DNA of 60,000 bases from the NCBI RefSeq assembly GCF_030272615.1, contig NC_081410.1:227018915-227078914 (forward strand). The letters are read 5' to 3'. This DNA is from Cryptomeria japonica. Taxonomy: Eukaryota; Streptophyta; Pinopsida; Cupressales; Cupressaceae. A program made the position numbers and the translations under genes. Numbering within the stretch: position 1 is the first letter of the stretch; the number at the start of each line of letters is the position of its first letter. The notes under the pieces are model-generated. The model was not told where the DNA came from and did no database searches. It saw nothing but the letters and a program-made list of their open reading frames with translations. Positions 59,696 to 60,000 of this stretch are shown piece by piece.

Positions 59696-60000
59696 TTAAG
59701 TGTAGAATTTCTTTAAATGGATGATTTTGGTTGGTTCATTGAGCACATCCCCTTCTGAATTTTTTAACTGATATGCTCTTGATCTATAGGTTGATAAGAT
59801 GACAAAAGGACCCAACCAGTTAGGTTCAAACTTCACCTTCTTTTCTCAATCCTATTGATTTCTCAGATTTTCCTTTAGTACAAGATCACCGGCTTTGAAA
59901 GCCCTAGGGATGACTTTATGATTATAGTTCTTGCACATTCACTATCGATATGCCTTTATATGGTCATAGGCATGTTGTCATTTTTCATCAAGAAGCTCTA
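59696..60000 (-). pseudogene. Element C (Tat-lineage) integrase C-terminal end
   Basis: On the minus strand: ELLDEK, QHAYDHIKAY, MCKNYNHKVIPRAFKAGDLV, LKENLRNQ, KKVKFEPNWLGPFVI. After a shift comes EGDVLNEPTKIIHLKKFYT and a stop at 59696-59698. This is the typical Tat-lineage integrase C-terminus with the GDLVLK and WLGPFVI blocks. The rest of element C lies to the right. It fixes C on the minus strand and its PMD frame as antisense. Confidence 0.9.

Noticed and set aside
1-60000. tRNA, rRNA or microRNA genes
   Set aside because: I looked for cloverleaf-like box A/B sequences, rRNA words and long near-perfect hairpins. The only tRNA-related matches are primer-binding sites of retroelements.

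Overview
This window looks like repeat-dense, non-genic DNA from a large plant genome. A gymnosperm (conifer-like) source is my guess from the style of the elements: nested, old Ty3/gypsy Tat-lineage elements, kilobase-scale LTRs and AT-rich LTRs with TTAATTAAAT runs. The sequence does not prove it. I found no intact host gene, tRNA, rRNA or CRISPR. Nearly every coding trace is a retrotransposon open frame broken by stops and frameshifts. All alignments, identities and spacings below were made by eye.

Layout, left to right. 1-1294 is the right part of an LTR whose second copy is a solo LTR at 30843-33242. It sits inside element A (1295-4121, minus strand), a Ty3/gypsy element with LTR, PBS, gag, protease and the start of RT; the rest of A lies left of the window. 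4122-5424 is an unusual upstream region: a TATA box at 4611 surrounded by about 15 diverged 30-34 bp imperfect palindromes. It leads into region D, an unrecognised degenerate coding frame of about 1,340 codons. D is split by two nested insertions, so its pieces lie at 5425-9024, 22098-22145 and 30314-30699. The first insertion is element E (9025-22097, minus), with 4.7 kb LTRs, a gag-like gene and no pol; each LTR carries an ABCC-transporter NBD fragment. The second is element F (22146-30313, plus), a Ty1/copia element whose gag is split by a solo LTR (23880-25033).

From 34275 element B (plus) begins. It is a Tat-lineage Ty3/gypsy element with LTR, PBS, a long leader, gag, protease, a G-patch-like segment, RT, two RNase H domains and integrase. 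B is interrupted by a 1.2 kb solo LTR (39818-41015) and by a 4.07 kb non-coding LTR-like insertion (45009-49073). Its integrase stops abruptly near 50214. Beyond that, a plant mobile domain (PMD) frame lies antisense to B (51610-53407). Element C (minus) enters from the right edge with the C-terminal end of its integrase (59696-60000). It has its own PMD frame, again antisense to pol (56280-58254).

Six insertions have flanking target-site duplications that can be read directly: CAATT/CAATG (E), CCTAA (F), TTAAT, TTGC, ACTGA and TGTTG. These give a relative insertion order. The most unusual signals are: short degenerate motif arrays with regular spacing in leaders, LTRs and flanks (about 21-22 bp with TCGTACGA-like cores in B; about 20 and 25 bp in C; about 20 bp in the 4 kb LTR); the palindrome array around the D promoter; the gag-only, gene-fragment-bearing element E; and the paired antisense PMD frames.
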